64,000 nucleotides of DNA, from contig KV918795.1 of the NCBI GenBank assembly GCA_002049455.2, forward strand, positions 1 to 64,000, in the 5' to 3' direction. Position numbers and translations under genes: made by a program. The DNA is from Porphyra umbilicalis. Lineage: Eukaryota; Rhodophyta; Bangiophyceae; Bangiales; Bangiaceae. The notes under the pieces are model-generated. The model was not told where the DNA came from. It searched no databases and saw only the letters and a program-made list of their open reading frames with translations. How positions within the stretch are numbered: the first letter of the stretch is position 1; each line of letters begins with the position of its first letter. Below are positions 31,930 through 43,126 of this stretch, in pieces.

Positions 31930-32331
31930 AGAAGCAGTGGTGTGAGCGTGGGAGGAGGGAAGGAAGAGGGGGGGGGGGTAGGGGGGGGGGGAGTTGTGGT
32001 CTGGTCGCCGCCGCCGCGGGCGAGGCGGGCCCGTGCCGATCGGCGCAGTGACGGGGGCGGGGGTCGGGAGCTCGGGCGCCGGGCGCGCTTCCACGGCCCG
32101 ATTTGGGCGGATCTGCAGGCGGCCGCCGGCGGCGCGTGGGGCCACCCCCGCCGCGCCGGGGTGGCCGCGCGTCGCCCGCCGCGCGGCGCGCCAGCGCCGC
32201 GAGGCCGACCGCCGCGGCGCCGCCCCGAGGCCGGGGGCCGAGACCAAAACGGGGGGGGCGGAAAGGGAGGGATGATGGTTTATTCCACGCGGCGCCCCTC
32301 CCCGTGTGTGCGCAGACTCAGGAGGGGGCCG
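31930..32331. other. Intergenic, no gene recognised
   Basis: This 402-bp GC-rich stretch lies between the hydrolase start and the COG8 3' end. It probably holds the hydrolase promoter. Confidence 0.4.
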
Positions 32332-32542
32332 TCACACGGCCGACGCGGTGGTGCCGTCCCCCAACGCCCGCGCGTGCGTGGCGGCCCCGTCGGCGCCGCC
32401 GCCGCCGCCCCCATTGGCGAGGGCGGGCGGCGCGCCCTTGTCCGCCCACCCCCCCGGCGCAGCCCCGGCCCCCCCACCGCGTCGACCGCCGCCGCGGCGC
32501 CCAACGTTGCCGGCGGCGGCGGCGACGGCGGCGCCACCGCCA

Positions 32543-32579
<37 letters not shown>

Positions 32580-33074
32580 AGGCAGCACGCGATCAAACGT
32601 GGCCCGCAGGGCCGCCTGCACCCCCCCACGTCGAGCACCCCCCCCGCCCGACAATGCGCGCCGCCGCCGCCGCCACGTGCGGCACGACGACGTACGCGAG
32701 GGCGCCCGCGCCCGCCGCCCAGTAGCGCCGCTCGTCGCCGCGCGACAGCCACACGCCCGCGTCGCCCGCCGACGAGGCGACCGCCGCGCCGCCGCGGCGG
32801 AGCGCGTCGCCGAGCGCGTCGCCGACGGCGGTGGCGAGCGCCGCGGCGGGCAGGTGCCGCACCTCGTTGAGTGCGCACAGGAGGCCATTGGTGTAGACGG
32901 CCAGGGGGGGGACCACAGCACGACCGTGGGGGGGTCCCCGCCGCCGCCGTCGGCAGCGTCACCCCCGCCATGGGCGGGGGGGGGGGGGCGCCCGCGCCCC
33001 CATTGGCGGTGCCCGCCGCGTCTGGCGCGTCGTCCGACCGTCGCGAGGCGGCGGGCGTGCCGGCGGCCGCCGCT

Positions 33075-33123
<49 letters not shown>

Positions 33124-34886
33124 GCGTGGCCCCCCCCACCGGCAGCCAGCGGTACCCGTCGAGCATAATGTCCAACCGCCGCAGCGTGTCGTCCAGTCGG
33201 TGGAGGAAGACGCGCCCAATGGCCGACGTGAGCAGCGGCGCGAGCGCCGGCCGGAGGTCCGCGCCGACGCGGCCGAGGGATTGGCCACAGGCCATGGCCG
33301 GCTCGGCGGCGGCCGCCACGGCCGCCCCGTCGGCAACGGCGCTGAGGCCCCCTTCGACGCGCGACAGCAGGTCCGTGGCGGCGCCGGCGACCCAGTCGGC
33401 GAGGACCGCCCGCGACCGCACGCGGGCGCCGAAAACGTCGGCACCGGGCGCGCCGTCAGCAGCGGTTACCGCCGCCACGTCGGCCGCGACAAAGTCGTAC
33501 GCGTCGGCCGGCAAGTCGTCGTCGTCGTCGTCTTGGTCGCCGACGGGGGTGCCACCGGCCCCACGGGCGCCCCCCCCGTCACACACGGCCGACGGCGCGG
33601 TGCCCCCGGCCGGCGCCTCCTCCTCGTCGGCAAACACCGCGCGGTAGTGGGTGACGGCGTCAAAGAGGCTCGCCCGCGCCTGGTCACACACCCGCACGAC
33701 CGGGGCGGCCGACGCAGCGTCGCCGCCGCCCGCCGCCGCCGCGTCCAACGCGGCCGTCATACACGTGCCGCGGGCGGCGAGGAAGAGGAGGCGCAACCAC
33801 GTCTCCCGGGCGGCGCCGTCAACAACGAGCCCCCCCCCCCTCCCCCCCCGGCGGCGGCGCGTTGAGGGCGGCGCTGTCCCCGAGCCGCCGCAGAAAGCCG
33901 ACCGCCCGGAGGCTCGTCGGCAGCGGCACGGGGCCGCGGAGGACGCTCAGCTGCTCGGCGGCGAGGCGCGCGCCGAGCACCTGACACTCCCCGCGCACGT
34001 GCTCCAAGAGGCCCACCCAGGCGTTGCCGGCCGGGGCGTCGTCACCCCCCCCCCCGACCCCCCCCCCCCCCCGACGCCCCGATAGCACCGCCCGCCGAGC
34101 GCGGGCCGTGATCTTCTCCACGTACGCGTACAACTCGAGTGCCTCGTCGTACAGCTGCGCTTGGATGAGGGTGAGGAAGAGGCGCGGGATTTCGAGCACG
34201 TCCACGACGCGGTCGAGGTGGCCCATGGCCTGCCGGCGGCACCGGCGGTGCCGCTCCGCCTCGTCCGCGGCGGCCGCAAACGCGCGCGCCGACGTGACGA
34301 GCACCGGCAGGGCGGCAACGACCGAGTCGAGCCGCCCCCGCACCGCCGAGACGCCCTCCCGCACGGCGCCGGCGCAGGCAAAGGCGCCAATGAGCGCGCG
34401 GTAGTTGGTGACGGCCGCCTCTTCCAGCGCCGCCGCCGTACGGGCGGCGGCGGCGGCTTGGCGGTCGGGCTCCTCGACGAGCCGCGCGACCGAGTAGGCG
34501 CAGAGCGTCTCGAGGTACGCCCCCATCGCGGGGGCGGGCCACCGCTCCAACTCGGCCCGCGTCGCCGCCGCCCGCTCCGCCGCCCGCGCAGCCGCCGCCG
34601 CCTCTTGTTGATGGCCGTCTGACAGGAGGGCTTTGGGGGACCCGGCGCCCGCGGCACCCGCCGCCGACCGCGTCGGCCGGGGGCGGCTGGCAGAGCGCTT
34701 GCCCGCGGCCGGCACCGCTGCTGGCGGACAAACGGTATCGAGGACCAGGTCCCTCAGCTGCCTGCGCGCCAAAACCGCGTCGTCATCGACGTGGTCGCCC
34801 GCATCGCCGCCGTCGCCGCCATAGGCGGCCCCGTCCGTGTCGTCGGGGGGGGGCTTGGCGTGCACCGGCGCATCGTCGGTAGCCAT
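32332..34886 (-). CDS. COG8: Conserved oligomeric Golgi complex subunit 8, frame breaks at homopolymers
   Basis: The ATG is at 34886; the longer frame upstream starts with TTG. The first frame carries the COG8-like N-half: LRDLVLDTVCPPA, YLETLCAYSVARLVEEPDRQ, NYRALIGAFACAG and VVDVLEIPRLFLTLIQAQLYDEALELYAY. At C-runs near 33,830 sense passes to the frame with LFLAARGTCMTAAL, ACDQ-type VCDQARASLFDAVTHYRAVFADEE and LDIMLDGYRWLPVG. It passes again near 32,940 to PPLAVYTNGLLCALNEVRHLPA. These blocks follow the order of COG8, a tethering factor for retrograde Golgi vesicles. A poly-Ala tract interrupts the third block. The C-terminal frame is unsure; a TGA at 32332-32334 is the most natural end. 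About 850 residues in all. Confidence 0.82.
33061..33122 (-). repeat. GCC trinucleotide tract (poly-Ala) in COG8
   Basis: About 20 consecutive alanine codons come from an almost pure GCC/GGC repeat. It is a likely length-variable insertion that family members elsewhere do not need. Confidence 0.85.
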
Positions 34887-35538
34887 GATGCCGCCGCCGT
34901 CAGGGAAGAAAGAACTTTGGCCGTCACGGCCTTGGAAGGGCGTCGACGGCCTGCGAGTCGCGGCGGCGGGGGTGGCCAAGCCGACGGCTGGGGGGGGGCA
35001 TTGCGAGCCTGCGGGTCACGGTGCGGTGGAGCAAGAAGCTCCGTGACTGCTGACGCTGCGACACACGAACCGGAATGCTCTAGAGTCGCCACAATTACGT
35101 GCACCACGGATCAACTCTGGTGTTGATGTTAAGTATACCGAACAAGTGAACGAAGATGGGGAACTATTTTACTAAGTGTTTCCTGGGCGTCTTCAAGCAT
35201 GTTGCCTGACTACGCACTCTGCTTCCTCGGAGGCGCAGCACGCCACCTCTGCCGTGTTGTGGCCAGACCTCAAGGGGTTAGCTGCCGAGTCGGTCGCAGC
35301 GTAACCCGAGCGCAGACAGGCTTTGTTTTGTGTCGCGTTTCTTTTTTTTCTGTCTGTTTTGTGGTGGTGGCTTGCCGCTGTTTTGTGATTCTATTCGTGA
35401 TTGCGGTCTCCTTTGCCAACTTCCTTCCCCCGGCGCTGTGCCGGCACCCGTGGTCTTGTGTCTCGGCCCCCGCACACCCAACTGTCCTCTGGTCGCTTCT
35501 TTGACCCGTTTCCTCTAGGTCCTTTGGCGCTGCTCGCC
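34887..35538. promoter_or_regulatory. Divergent promoter region with possible CSN1 5' UTR intron
   Basis: This 652-bp stretch separates COG8 (-) and CSN1 (+). The last 220 bp are T-rich and end in ttcctctag at about 35519, 20 bp before the CSN1 ATG. That is the profile of a 5' UTR intron acceptor. The donor is not certain. Confidence 0.4.
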
Positions 35539-37137
35539 ATGAGCGGTGGGGAGGCACCCCCCCTCGATCTGGATGTGGAGGCGTTCGCGGCCAAGTACAG
35601 CGGCTATGGTAAGATCAAACGCCTGCGCTTCCTGGCACAGCACGACGCCGTTCTTGCCCCTGAGGCGCTGCGGTTAGCACTCGTTGCCGCCCGCGCCGGC
35701 CGCGACACGGACGTCTACCGGGAGTTGTGCGTCGAGACTGGAGAGGACGTGGACGAAGTGTGGGTGGCGTCTGTCGATGCGGCGGCGGCGAGCGAGTTGT
35801 CCCGCCTCACCGCGGACCTCGCACAGTACAAGGCAGACCAGATCAAGGAGTCCATCCGGCTTGCCTACAACGAAACCGCGGCGCACTACTATGATCGGGG
35901 GCAGCTTGAGTTGGCGCTGCGGGACTACCTCCACTCGCGGGATTACGTGACCATTGGGCGGCACGTCATTGACATGTGCTTGCACGTGGCGGTGGTGTCG
36001 CTCGACCTGGACCGCCACATTTACGTGGAGAACTATGTGGCGATGGCGGATGCGACGCCCGACAGCCACGGGGGGGTGGCCGCGTCGGGCGCCCATGCGG
36101 GCGGGATGGGGGGTGGTGGCGGCGGTGGCAGCGGCAGTGCCGGCCTCAGCTCCATGGCGGCCGACGTGGAGGCGGCGGTCGCCGCGGCGGGCCCCAAACT
36201 CCGGTGCTGCTCGGGGCTGGCGCTCCTCGCGGCGGGCAAATTCCGCGCCGCCGCCATCCAGTTCACGTCGGCCCCCTTTACCGCCACCGACGACGCGTCG
36301 GCGGCGGTGCTCGCCACCAACATGTCCGACGCGCTCGCGCTCGAAGACGTGGCCATCTATGGCGGCCTCTGCGCGCTCGCCACCTTTGAGCGGGAGGAGA
36401 TGGCGAGCCAGGTGCTCGCGTCGCCCGCCTTTGGCAACTACCTGGAGCTGGTCCCCGCCGTGCGGGAGGCGCTCACCGACTTCCACGCCGCCCGCTACGG
36501 GTCGTCCTTGGCGGCGGTGGCGGCGCTCGAGCGGGAGGCGTCGGTCGACTTTTACTTGCGGCCGCACCTCGGCGACTTGGTCGCCCGCATCCGCGTGCGC
36601 GCCGTGTCGGCCTACGTGTCCCCGTTTACGACCGTGTTGCTGTCGCGGATGGCGCCCGCCCTCCGCTGCGCCGACGTTGGCGCGCTGACGGGGGAGCTGG
36701 CGAGCCTCATCAACGACGGCACCATTGACGGCCGCATCGACGTGCACCACGGGGTGCTCGTCCGCGACCGGCGGAGCGGCCAACACGAGTCCCTCGCCAA
36801 GGCGGCGGCGCGCGGCGCGGCGGCCGTGGCGGAAGCCGAAGCGCTGACGCTCCGCGTCGCGATGCTCAAGGCCAACCTCATCATCCGCCGCCCGGCGCCG
36901 GCGGGCGGTCACCTGCCAGTGATGGGTGGCGGCGCGGACGCCGGCGGGGGGGGGGGGGGGGGCGGCTGGTCGCCCTTGAACGCGACGCCCGGGTGGTCGT
37001 CGAATGAGTTTGTGTCCTCCCACCATATGGGCGGGGGGGGGCGCGCTCGCGGCAGCCACATGTCATCGATGGACTCGGCGGTGCTCGGCGACCTGGCTCG
37101 CATGGATTCGGCCGTAGACGACCCGTTTGGGGATTAG
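35539..37137 (+). CDS. CSN1: COP9 signalosome subunit 1
   Basis: The protein has 532 residues from the ATG at 35539. The N-terminal helical repeat part reads LDVEAFAAKYSGYGKIKRLRFLAQHDAVL, then the CSN1/Rpn7 signature QIKESIRLAYNETAAHYYDRGQLELALRDYLHSRDYVT. A Gly/Ser-rich insertion (about 180-200) is followed by KLRCCSGLALLAAGKFRAAAIQF. The PCI domain spans about 350-450 (VRAVSAYVSPFTTVLLSRMAPAL, LASLINDGTIDGRIDVHHGVLV). The C-terminus is Gly-rich. CSN1 is a core subunit of the complex that removes NEDD8 from cullins. Rpn7 of the proteasome lid shares the fold, but the RDY motif context and PCI spacing favour CSN1. No intron is seen in the coding part. Confidence 0.9.
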   Translation: MSGGEAPPLDLDVEAFAAKYSGYGKIKRLRFLAQHDAVLAPEALRLALVAARAGRDTDVYRELCVETGEDVDEVWVASVDAAAASELSRLTADLAQYKADQIKESIRLAYNETAAHYYDRGQLELALRDYLHSRDYVTIGRHVIDMCLHVAVVSLDLDRHIYVENYVAMADATPDSHGGVAASGAHAGGMGGGGGGGSGSAGLSSMAADVEAAVAAAGPKLRCCSGLALLAAGKFRAAAIQFTSAPFTATDDASAAVLATNMSDALALEDVAIYGGLCALATFEREEMASQVLASPAFGNYLELVPAVREALTDFHAARYGSSLAAVAALEREASVDFYLRPHLGDLVARIRVRAVSAYVSPFTTVLLSRMAPALRCADVGALTGELASLINDGTIDGRIDVHHGVLVRDRRSGQHESLAKAAARGAAAVAEAEALTLRVAMLKANLIIRRPAPAGGHLPVMGGGADAGGGGGGGGWSPLNATPGWSSNEFVSSHHMGGGGRARGSHMSSMDSAVLGDLARMDSAVDDPFGD

Positions 37138-37618
37138 TACTGGGGTCTGGCGGGGGTGGTGGGGCGTGTATGTGGTTCTTTTTTGACGTGTGCTGTCCGT
37201 TTAGTGTGCACTGTGCGGACAAGCTGTGAAATGCGTGTACATACTGGTGGGTTTTCGTGGGAGGGTAATAAGGGGGCAAAGAAGAAAGACGTGGTGCCGA
37301 GGTGTGTCTGAAGAGGTCGGCGCGGTCTGGCCCTCGCACACCACCGATGTGGCACCCCCTTCCAGACTTGATCCGCAACGCCGCGCCGCGCCAACCACAT
37401 GAACGCCGGTTCTCGTCTACTCGAGTGACGATGGCGCCTCCACATCGCCGCCCGCCCTCTTCCCCGTGACGTGCTCCACCCCCCCCCCCATCACTTCTCT
37501 GTTACCCTCCTCTTCTACCCTGCTCTCCCCTTGACCAACGCAGCCCCACTCACCCCCCGCCCCGCACCTCCCCCCCCCCCCCACACTTCCCCCCCCCCCC
37601 CGCCCGACCGGCGGCGCC
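37138..37618. other. Intergenic, no gene recognised
   Basis: This 481-bp stretch holds the CSN1 3' UTR and then a C-run-rich POP4 5' region. No ORF of interest is seen. Confidence 0.4.
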
Positions 37619-38270
37619 ATGAACCCGTCCGCCCCCCTCTACGGGGCGCTCCCCCCCCCCTCGGTGGGCCGGACACCCCCCCCCCCCCCACGGCATCACC
37701 GCCTCTGCCGTCGTGCGCGCGCTGCCGACGCCCCCCGAAATGCACGCGGCGCTCGTCGGCCGCCTCGACGGGCGGGCGTTGAGCCTCGCCGCCCGCCCGG
37801 GGGGGGGGGGGGGGGGGTCGCCGCCGAAGTCGCCGCCGACCAGCGCGCGCGGGGGGTGCGCGAGCGCGCGGCGGCGACGCGGAGTCAGCGGCGGCGCGCG
37901 CGGCGGGCGGCGTCGGCGTCGGCGGCGGCATTGGCGGCTGCGACGGCGGCGGCGGCGGCGGCGGGGGGGGGGCGGCAGCGTGCACCCCGCCGCCGCCGTC
38001 GGCGGCCGCCGCCGCGTCGGCGGCGGCCACGGCGGCGGTGTTGGGGTCCCTCCCCCCCCCCCCACCGCGTCGGCGGCACCCCCCACCCGCGGGGCCGGCG
38101 GGGCCGCCCCCCCCCCCCCCCCCTCACCAAACAGGCGCGCCGGCGCGCCTTTCGCGCAGCTGAAGCGGCGCTGCCGCCCCTCCCCCCCGCCACCGTGGAC
38201 GCCCTCCACGCGCTCTGGCGCGCCTATGCCGCCGAGGCGGTCGGCCCCCCGCCCCGCGCCGGCGACCGCA

Positions 38271-38308
<38 letters not shown>

Positions 38309-38668
38309 GGCGGCAGCCGCCGCGCCCCCCCCGCCGTGGAGCGGTGGGGCGAGCGCCTCGCGCGCCTCGACTTGCACGGGGCGGGGGTGACCGTCGCGTC
38401 GTCGGCCGACCCTGGCCTCGTCGGCGTGGCGGGCGTGGTCGTTGCCGAAACGGAGGGCATCGTCCGCATCGTGACGGTGGCGGGGGGCGGGCGCCCCGGC
38501 GGGCGGGTGCTCGCCCTCCCCAAGGGGGTCACCGTCCTGGAGGTGCCCGTCCCCGACCCAGAGGGGGGGGGGGACGTCCCCGTGCGCCTCGTCATGCCGT
38601 GCCTCAAGTTCCGCGCGTCGGAGCGGAGCGTGCGGAAGTTCAAACGCAAGCACGTCGTCCTGTTTTGA
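37619..38668 (+). CDS. POP4: RNase P/MRP protein subunit POP4 (Rpp29)
   Basis: The ATG is at 37619 and the stop at 38668, 349 codons in one frame. The conserved C-terminal domain (about 245-349) is clear: LDLHGAGVTVASSADPGLVG, then GVVVAETEGIVRIVTV, ALPKGVTVLEVPVP, and the basic end ERSVRKFKRKHVVLF. This is the Sm-like UPF0086 domain of Rpp29, a core protein of RNase P and RNase MRP in tRNA and rRNA processing. The N-terminal half is poorly behaved in this frame (long Arg-rich runs). A neighbouring frame reads VVRALPTPPEMHAALVGRLDGRALSLAARPG, more like a real protein, so C/G runs near 37,675 and 37,805 probably have wrong lengths. Confidence 0.88.
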
Positions 38669-39001
38669 CCGCCGCCGTCGGGGGGGGGGGGGGGGGGGTG
38701 CGTCGGCGGCCACGAGGGGGGGGGGGGGGCGTGCGCGTGGCGAGCACCGGGCGGCGGCGCGAGCACCGACAAGGAAGAAGAAAAAAAAACAAAAAAAAAA
38801 CGGGACACGTTTGCGAGAGCGGAGCGCCAACAGGGGACACTCCGACACACCCTACCAAAAAGGATACGGGACGAGATGGCGGGTGACCTAGGAGAGGGTC
38901 CGCAAGGGCGCTTCGGCCAACCAAACTGCAACGCCAAAAAGCACCACACGGCAACGTAACGACCACACACACCGCGGCGAGCAAAGCACGGTCGGCAACC
39001 G
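38669..39001. other. Intergenic between convergent POP4 and NAPRT
   Basis: This 333-bp stretch has G-runs followed by an A-rich part near 38,780. It probably holds both 3' UTRs. Confidence 0.4.
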
Positions 39002-40111
39002 TCAGCAATCATTGTCGTACAAGCCAACGGGGCAACGCGCCGTGTGCAGCGGCCACCCCTCCCCCCGCCGCTCCCCGAGATAAACGCACGCCTCCACATA
39101 GGCGCCGCGCTGCCCGCCGTCACGGCACCCCCCCCGCCCCCCAGCGTACGCTTGTGGGTCAAGGCAAAGAGCGCTTGCGACACGGACACCTTGTACGGCG
39201 TCGGATTCAAACTCCGCGTGTGTTCCGCCGGCAGCGCCCACACCTGCTCTGCGACGCGGTCGCGGAGGCGCTCGAGGCGGCCGCGCCCCCCCCCCCCCCC
39301 CTCCCCCCCGCATCGCCGTCGACCCCCCCCCCCCCGGCGGGCGGCGCCCCCCCTCCCACGCGGTCACGTAGAGGCACTCGACGCGCGCCGGCCGCACGAG
39401 GCAGCGGCTGCCTTCGACAAACGGGTGGCGGCAGAGCACCGGCACGCCGACGGCCGGTGGCGGCTCGGCGGCGAGCGCCATCAAGTCGACGAGCGGCGTG
39501 CCCTCCGACCCGTACAGGCGGTAGGCCGCCTTTTCGCCCGGTATGGACAGCTTGGCCACGTCCTCGGACAGCTTGACTTTGGGCGCGCCCCCGAGGCGGA
39601 CGAGCTTAAAGACGCAGCCGAGCGACGGCTGCGCGGCGCAGGTGACCAAGTTGGTCCCAATCCCAAACGCGTCGACCGCGTGCCCCTGCGAGCGGAGGCT
39701 GTGGAGCGTCGACTCGCTAATGTCGTTGCTCGCCACGATGGACGAGGCGGCGACGAGGGCGCCGCCGAGGCCGAGCGCCCCATCCGCGGCGACGAGCAAG
39801 CCGCGGGCGCGTTTGGAGAGGAGCGCCAAATCCCCAGAGTCGAGCCGCAACCCCCGCGGCGTGTAGCCGACGGCGAGCAGCGCGGCGGCGACGCAAATGT
39901 AGTTGGGCACCCCACTCGCAAGCGTATCGTACGTGTCGACGAGCGCGAGGAAGGAGCGGGGGAAGGATTGGGCGTACGAGACAAAGGCGGCGAGCTCCCC
40001 GTCCTTGGTGTCGTACCCGAGGCGCTCCCGGATGGCGAGGACGGTGGGGAGGAAGGGCACGGGCGGCGGGCGGGCGGCGCCGTCGGCGGCGCCATTGGCG
40101 GCGGCGGCGGC

Positions 40112-40147
<36 letters not shown>

Positions 40148-40867
40148 GTCCCCCGCACCCACCCCCACCGGCGCGGCAATCGTCGTCACGGCCAAATCGT
40201 CGAGCGACGAAAAGCACTGGGCAAACGAGTGCGCGTGCGTGCCGACGGTTGGGATCCCCCACGCGCGCCCCGCCGACACGTTGGAGGTGCCGTCAAACCC
40301 CCCCACGTACGCGTACTTGGAGGCGGTCATGGCGCCGTCGGGCCCCTGTGCGCGGCGGAGGCCAAACTCCAACAGCCGCGCCGCGCGGCCGGCCGCCAGC
40401 CGGTGCCGCGCCGCGTTGGTCGCGACGAGCGACGCAAAGTTGACGAGCACCAGCAGCGTCGTTTCCAGCAGCTGCACGAGCGCCAGCGGGCCCGACACAA
40501 TCATGAGGGGCACGTGGGGGAAGGCGACGGTGCCTTCGGGGAGGGCGCGCACGGTCAGGGCCGACGGGCGGAGGGCGGTGAGCCAGGAGAAAAAGGCCGG
40601 GTCGGCGTCTGCGAGCACCCCAGACCGCAGGAACGCCACGTCGTCGTCGGTAAAGGCGTAAGCGTCGAGGAAGGAGAGGACGTCGTCGAGGCCCGCAAAG
40701 ACGCAAAACTCGCCCTGGAAGGGCGGCGTGCGGAAGAAGAGGTCAAAGACCGCCGGCTCGTCGGCGCGGCCACCCTGCCAGTAAGCATACGCCATGGTCA
40801 GCTGGTAGTGGTCGGTCAGCAGTGGGCCGACGTAGCCACTGCTGCTGGCAGCCCCGTCGGTCGCCAT
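39002..40867 (-). CDS. NAPRT: Nicotinate phosphoribosyltransferase
   Basis: The ATG is at 40867. The N-terminal signature LLTDHYQLTMAYAYW, then FCVFAGLDDVLSFL, LLETTLLVLVNFASLVATNAAR, GGFDGTSNVSAG and GTHAHSFAQ, and later LRLDSGDLALLS, FGIGTNLVT, GCVFKLV and LVRPARVE, are all in family order. The enzyme converts nicotinate, PRPP and ATP to nicotinate mononucleotide in NAD salvage. A Gly/Ala low-complexity insertion (about 240-270) is non-standard. The family's last block (AEQVWALPAEHTRSLNPTPY then KVSVSQALFALTHK) is in another frame at 39130-39260 and is bracketed by C-runs at about 39,288-39,340 and 39,128-39,142. Sense then returns to the main frame, ending CPVGLYDNDC. Two compensating homopolymer errors are likely. 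Nominal length is 621 residues. Confidence 0.92.
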
Positions 40868-41377
40868 GGCGCAGTGGCACGGAAGGAGCTGCTCTGCCCC
40901 CGGGTCGGGAAGCGTTGCCACGGGGCGGCAGGCGCCGCGGCGGGCGAGCTGCAGGGCGGCAGGCGGCGCGCTGCAGCTCGCCCGCCGTTTTGCCTCGGGT
41001 CGGTCTCGGCCCACGCCACCCGTAACTGAACCAGTGAGCGACACGATCAATCTCAGACCAAAAACCTCCCCGACCAGAGAAAATACAAGACTTGTTATTC
41101 AAACTACGACACCTCGATACCCAAAAGCCGTCCTCCCACAGCATCTCTTTGGCGCCCCCGCCGTCGTCTCGGTGAACCCTGTGCCCTCGCCAGAGTGGAA
41201 CCTCGCGGCATCGGGACAGAGCCCCAGACCGGTCGAAGCTGCCGTCGTCGGCTGTATCGCTGCTGCCGCCGCTCTGCTGCGGCTGACGCGCGCCGTTTGC
41301 GACACAGCGCCCTCCCCGACTACCGCTCCTGTTGTCGGTACCTGCGGGTCGGTCCCGGACCTGCGGAGCCAGGCGCC
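40868..41377. promoter_or_regulatory. Shared divergent promoter region
   Basis: This 510-bp stretch separates NAPRT (-) and RsfS (+), including an AT-richer patch at 41,040-41,110. No defined element is claimed. Confidence 0.35.
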
Positions 41378-42412
41378 ATGGCAGCCGCGTCGGACCCGAC
41401 GGCGGCCTTTGCGTCGTCCTGGTCCCCCCCCCCCACGACCCGCAGGTTGGGGGCGGTCGTTGCGGCTTCCCCCCGCCAGTCCCCACTGGGGAGATGTAGA
41501 GCGGCCGCCCGTCTGCCCGCGCGGGCGACGCGCGCGTCGCTCCAAGCGTCGGCGGAGCGGCGGCCGGCCACGGGCGGCGGCGCGAGCGGCGGCGCGGGCG
41601 GCGGCGCGGGCGGGGACGCGGCCAAGGCAGACGCCCCCGCGTGGGACGTGGCGACCGGCGCGGGCCCGTCGGAGGACCGCCTCGCCGACGCCCTCGCGGA
41701 CGTGGAGGAGGAGTGGGGCGCCGGCTTTGACACGGACGACGCCGGCGACGGCGACGGCGTGCAGGAGCTCGTCGTCGACGTGGAAGGGGAGGACTTTGCG
41801 CCACTCCCGTCGCAGCAGCGCAAGAAGGCCGGGTCGGGCAAGCGCAACTCGCAGCTCAAGGAGTGGAAGGAGGCCATGGTCGCCACCTCCCGGCGGGGCG
41901 CTGACTCGACGGCGCCCGGCGGCTCGACCGGCGCCTACGCCGTGGAGCCGATTGAGGAGGATGAAATCACCCCCTTTGCCCGCACCGCCGTCCTCGCCGC
42001 CGACGAGCGCAAGGCCGTCGAGCCGGTCGCCATCCGCGTCGCGGCGTTGACGTGCATGGCGAGCTACGTGGTCGTGTCGGCCGGCCGCAACCCGCCGCAA
42101 ATGCGGGCGATTGCCAACCTCGTGCAGGAGCGCCTCGGCAAGGAGCACAACCTCAAGCCGCGGCACGTGTCGGGGACGCCCGACTCGGGGTGGATTTTGA
42201 TGGACTATGGGGACCTGCTCGTTAACGTGTTTTCCGTGGAGAGCCGGACGCACTATAACTTTGACGAGTTTTGGGCGGCGGGGGAAATGCTCGACATGTC
42301 GTCCTACCTGCCGGGGCCGGGCGCGGCGGTCGGGACGGCGTCGGGGGGCGCGCCGGGGGCGGCGGGCGACGGGGACGGCGCGGCGTCGCCGCTGGATGAT
42401 TGGTTGGACTAG
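41378..42412 (+). CDS. Ribosomal silencing factor RsfS/Iojap, plastid-type
   Basis: The protein has 344 residues from the ATG at 41378. Residues 1 to about 80 are Ala/Ser/Arg-rich, fitting a transit peptide. An acidic linker follows (VEEEWGAGFDTDDAGDGDG). The RsfS/Iojap domain (about 218-310) shows IRVAALTCMASYVVVSAGRN, PQMRAIANLVQERL, SGWILMDYGDLLVNVFSVESRTHYNFDEFW. Bacterial RsfS binds ribosomal protein uL14 and blocks subunit joining; plant Iojap is plastidial. The usual D in the first block (LD.S..) is replaced by LTCMAS. The tail is acidic, ending PLDDWLD. Confidence 0.9.
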   Translation: MAAASDPTAAFASSWSPPPTTRRLGAVVAASPRQSPLGRCRAAARLPARATRASLQASAERRPATGGGASGGAGGGAGGDAAKADAPAWDVATGAGPSEDRLADALADVEEEWGAGFDTDDAGDGDGVQELVVDVEGEDFAPLPSQQRKKAGSGKRNSQLKEWKEAMVATSRRGADSTAPGGSTGAYAVEPIEEDEITPFARTAVLAADERKAVEPVAIRVAALTCMASYVVVSAGRNPPQMRAIANLVQERLGKEHNLKPRHVSGTPDSGWILMDYGDLLVNVFSVESRTHYNFDEFWAAGEMLDMSSYLPGPGAAVGTASGGAPGAAGDGDGAASPLDDWLD

Positions 42413-43126
42413 AGGCCCGGCCGGGGGAGGGGTGGCGCCAAGCGCTGGGGAGTGGGGATGGCCTGCGGGGCTCGGGGTGCCGGACGAGGTAGGCGCGGTG
42501 TCGGCAGCTGCAACCGCTGATGGGTGGCTGGTGTGCGGGCGGTCCGGGATGCTGCACGGCCCGTCGGCGTGGTTGTCTGAGGCGAGGGTTGTCCCGCCTC
42601 ATCTAGGTGACTTTTTGTATGTGTTGTGCTTGGTCATGACACCCGGCTGGTGTTTTGGGGACTTGTTGTTGTTGTTATTTGGCTCTGTAACCGTGCGCTT
42701 GGTCAGACCGCGTGACATGGAATGTCCCACATCCCCTTCTCTTTCTTTGCTCTGCCCACGGCTCCCACGAAGCACGCCCAGTGTCATCATCATCGTCGTT
42801 TGCCGCACGTCTCCCCCCAGTGCATGCACCACTCGCTACGGCCCCCACGCCGCTCACTCTCGACCGCCCCCGCGCGCCGTCCCATCCCACACGCGCACAT
42901 TCCCCAGCAGTGAAGCTTGCGAGATCCTGACGCACCGGCGCCGCTCTGGCGCGGCGGGCCGCACGCCCAGCACCGACCAACAGGAAGCAGAAGAAACGTG
43001 CCGTGCGGCGGCTCGACGGCACCATCAACATAAGCTCACTACGGGGCATCACATGGGTGGTACGTCCAACAAAAACCCGGCACAACCCAAGTGCAAAGAG
43101 AAAAGGCAATGCAATGCGCCGCCCCC
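42413..43126. other. Intergenic between convergent genes
   Basis: This 714-bp stretch begins T-rich and looks like 3' UTR. No recognised ORF. Confidence 0.4.

Noticed and set aside
39044-41029. 661-codon plus-strand frame
   Set aside because: Antisense shadow of nicotinate phosphoribosyltransferase with no family match.
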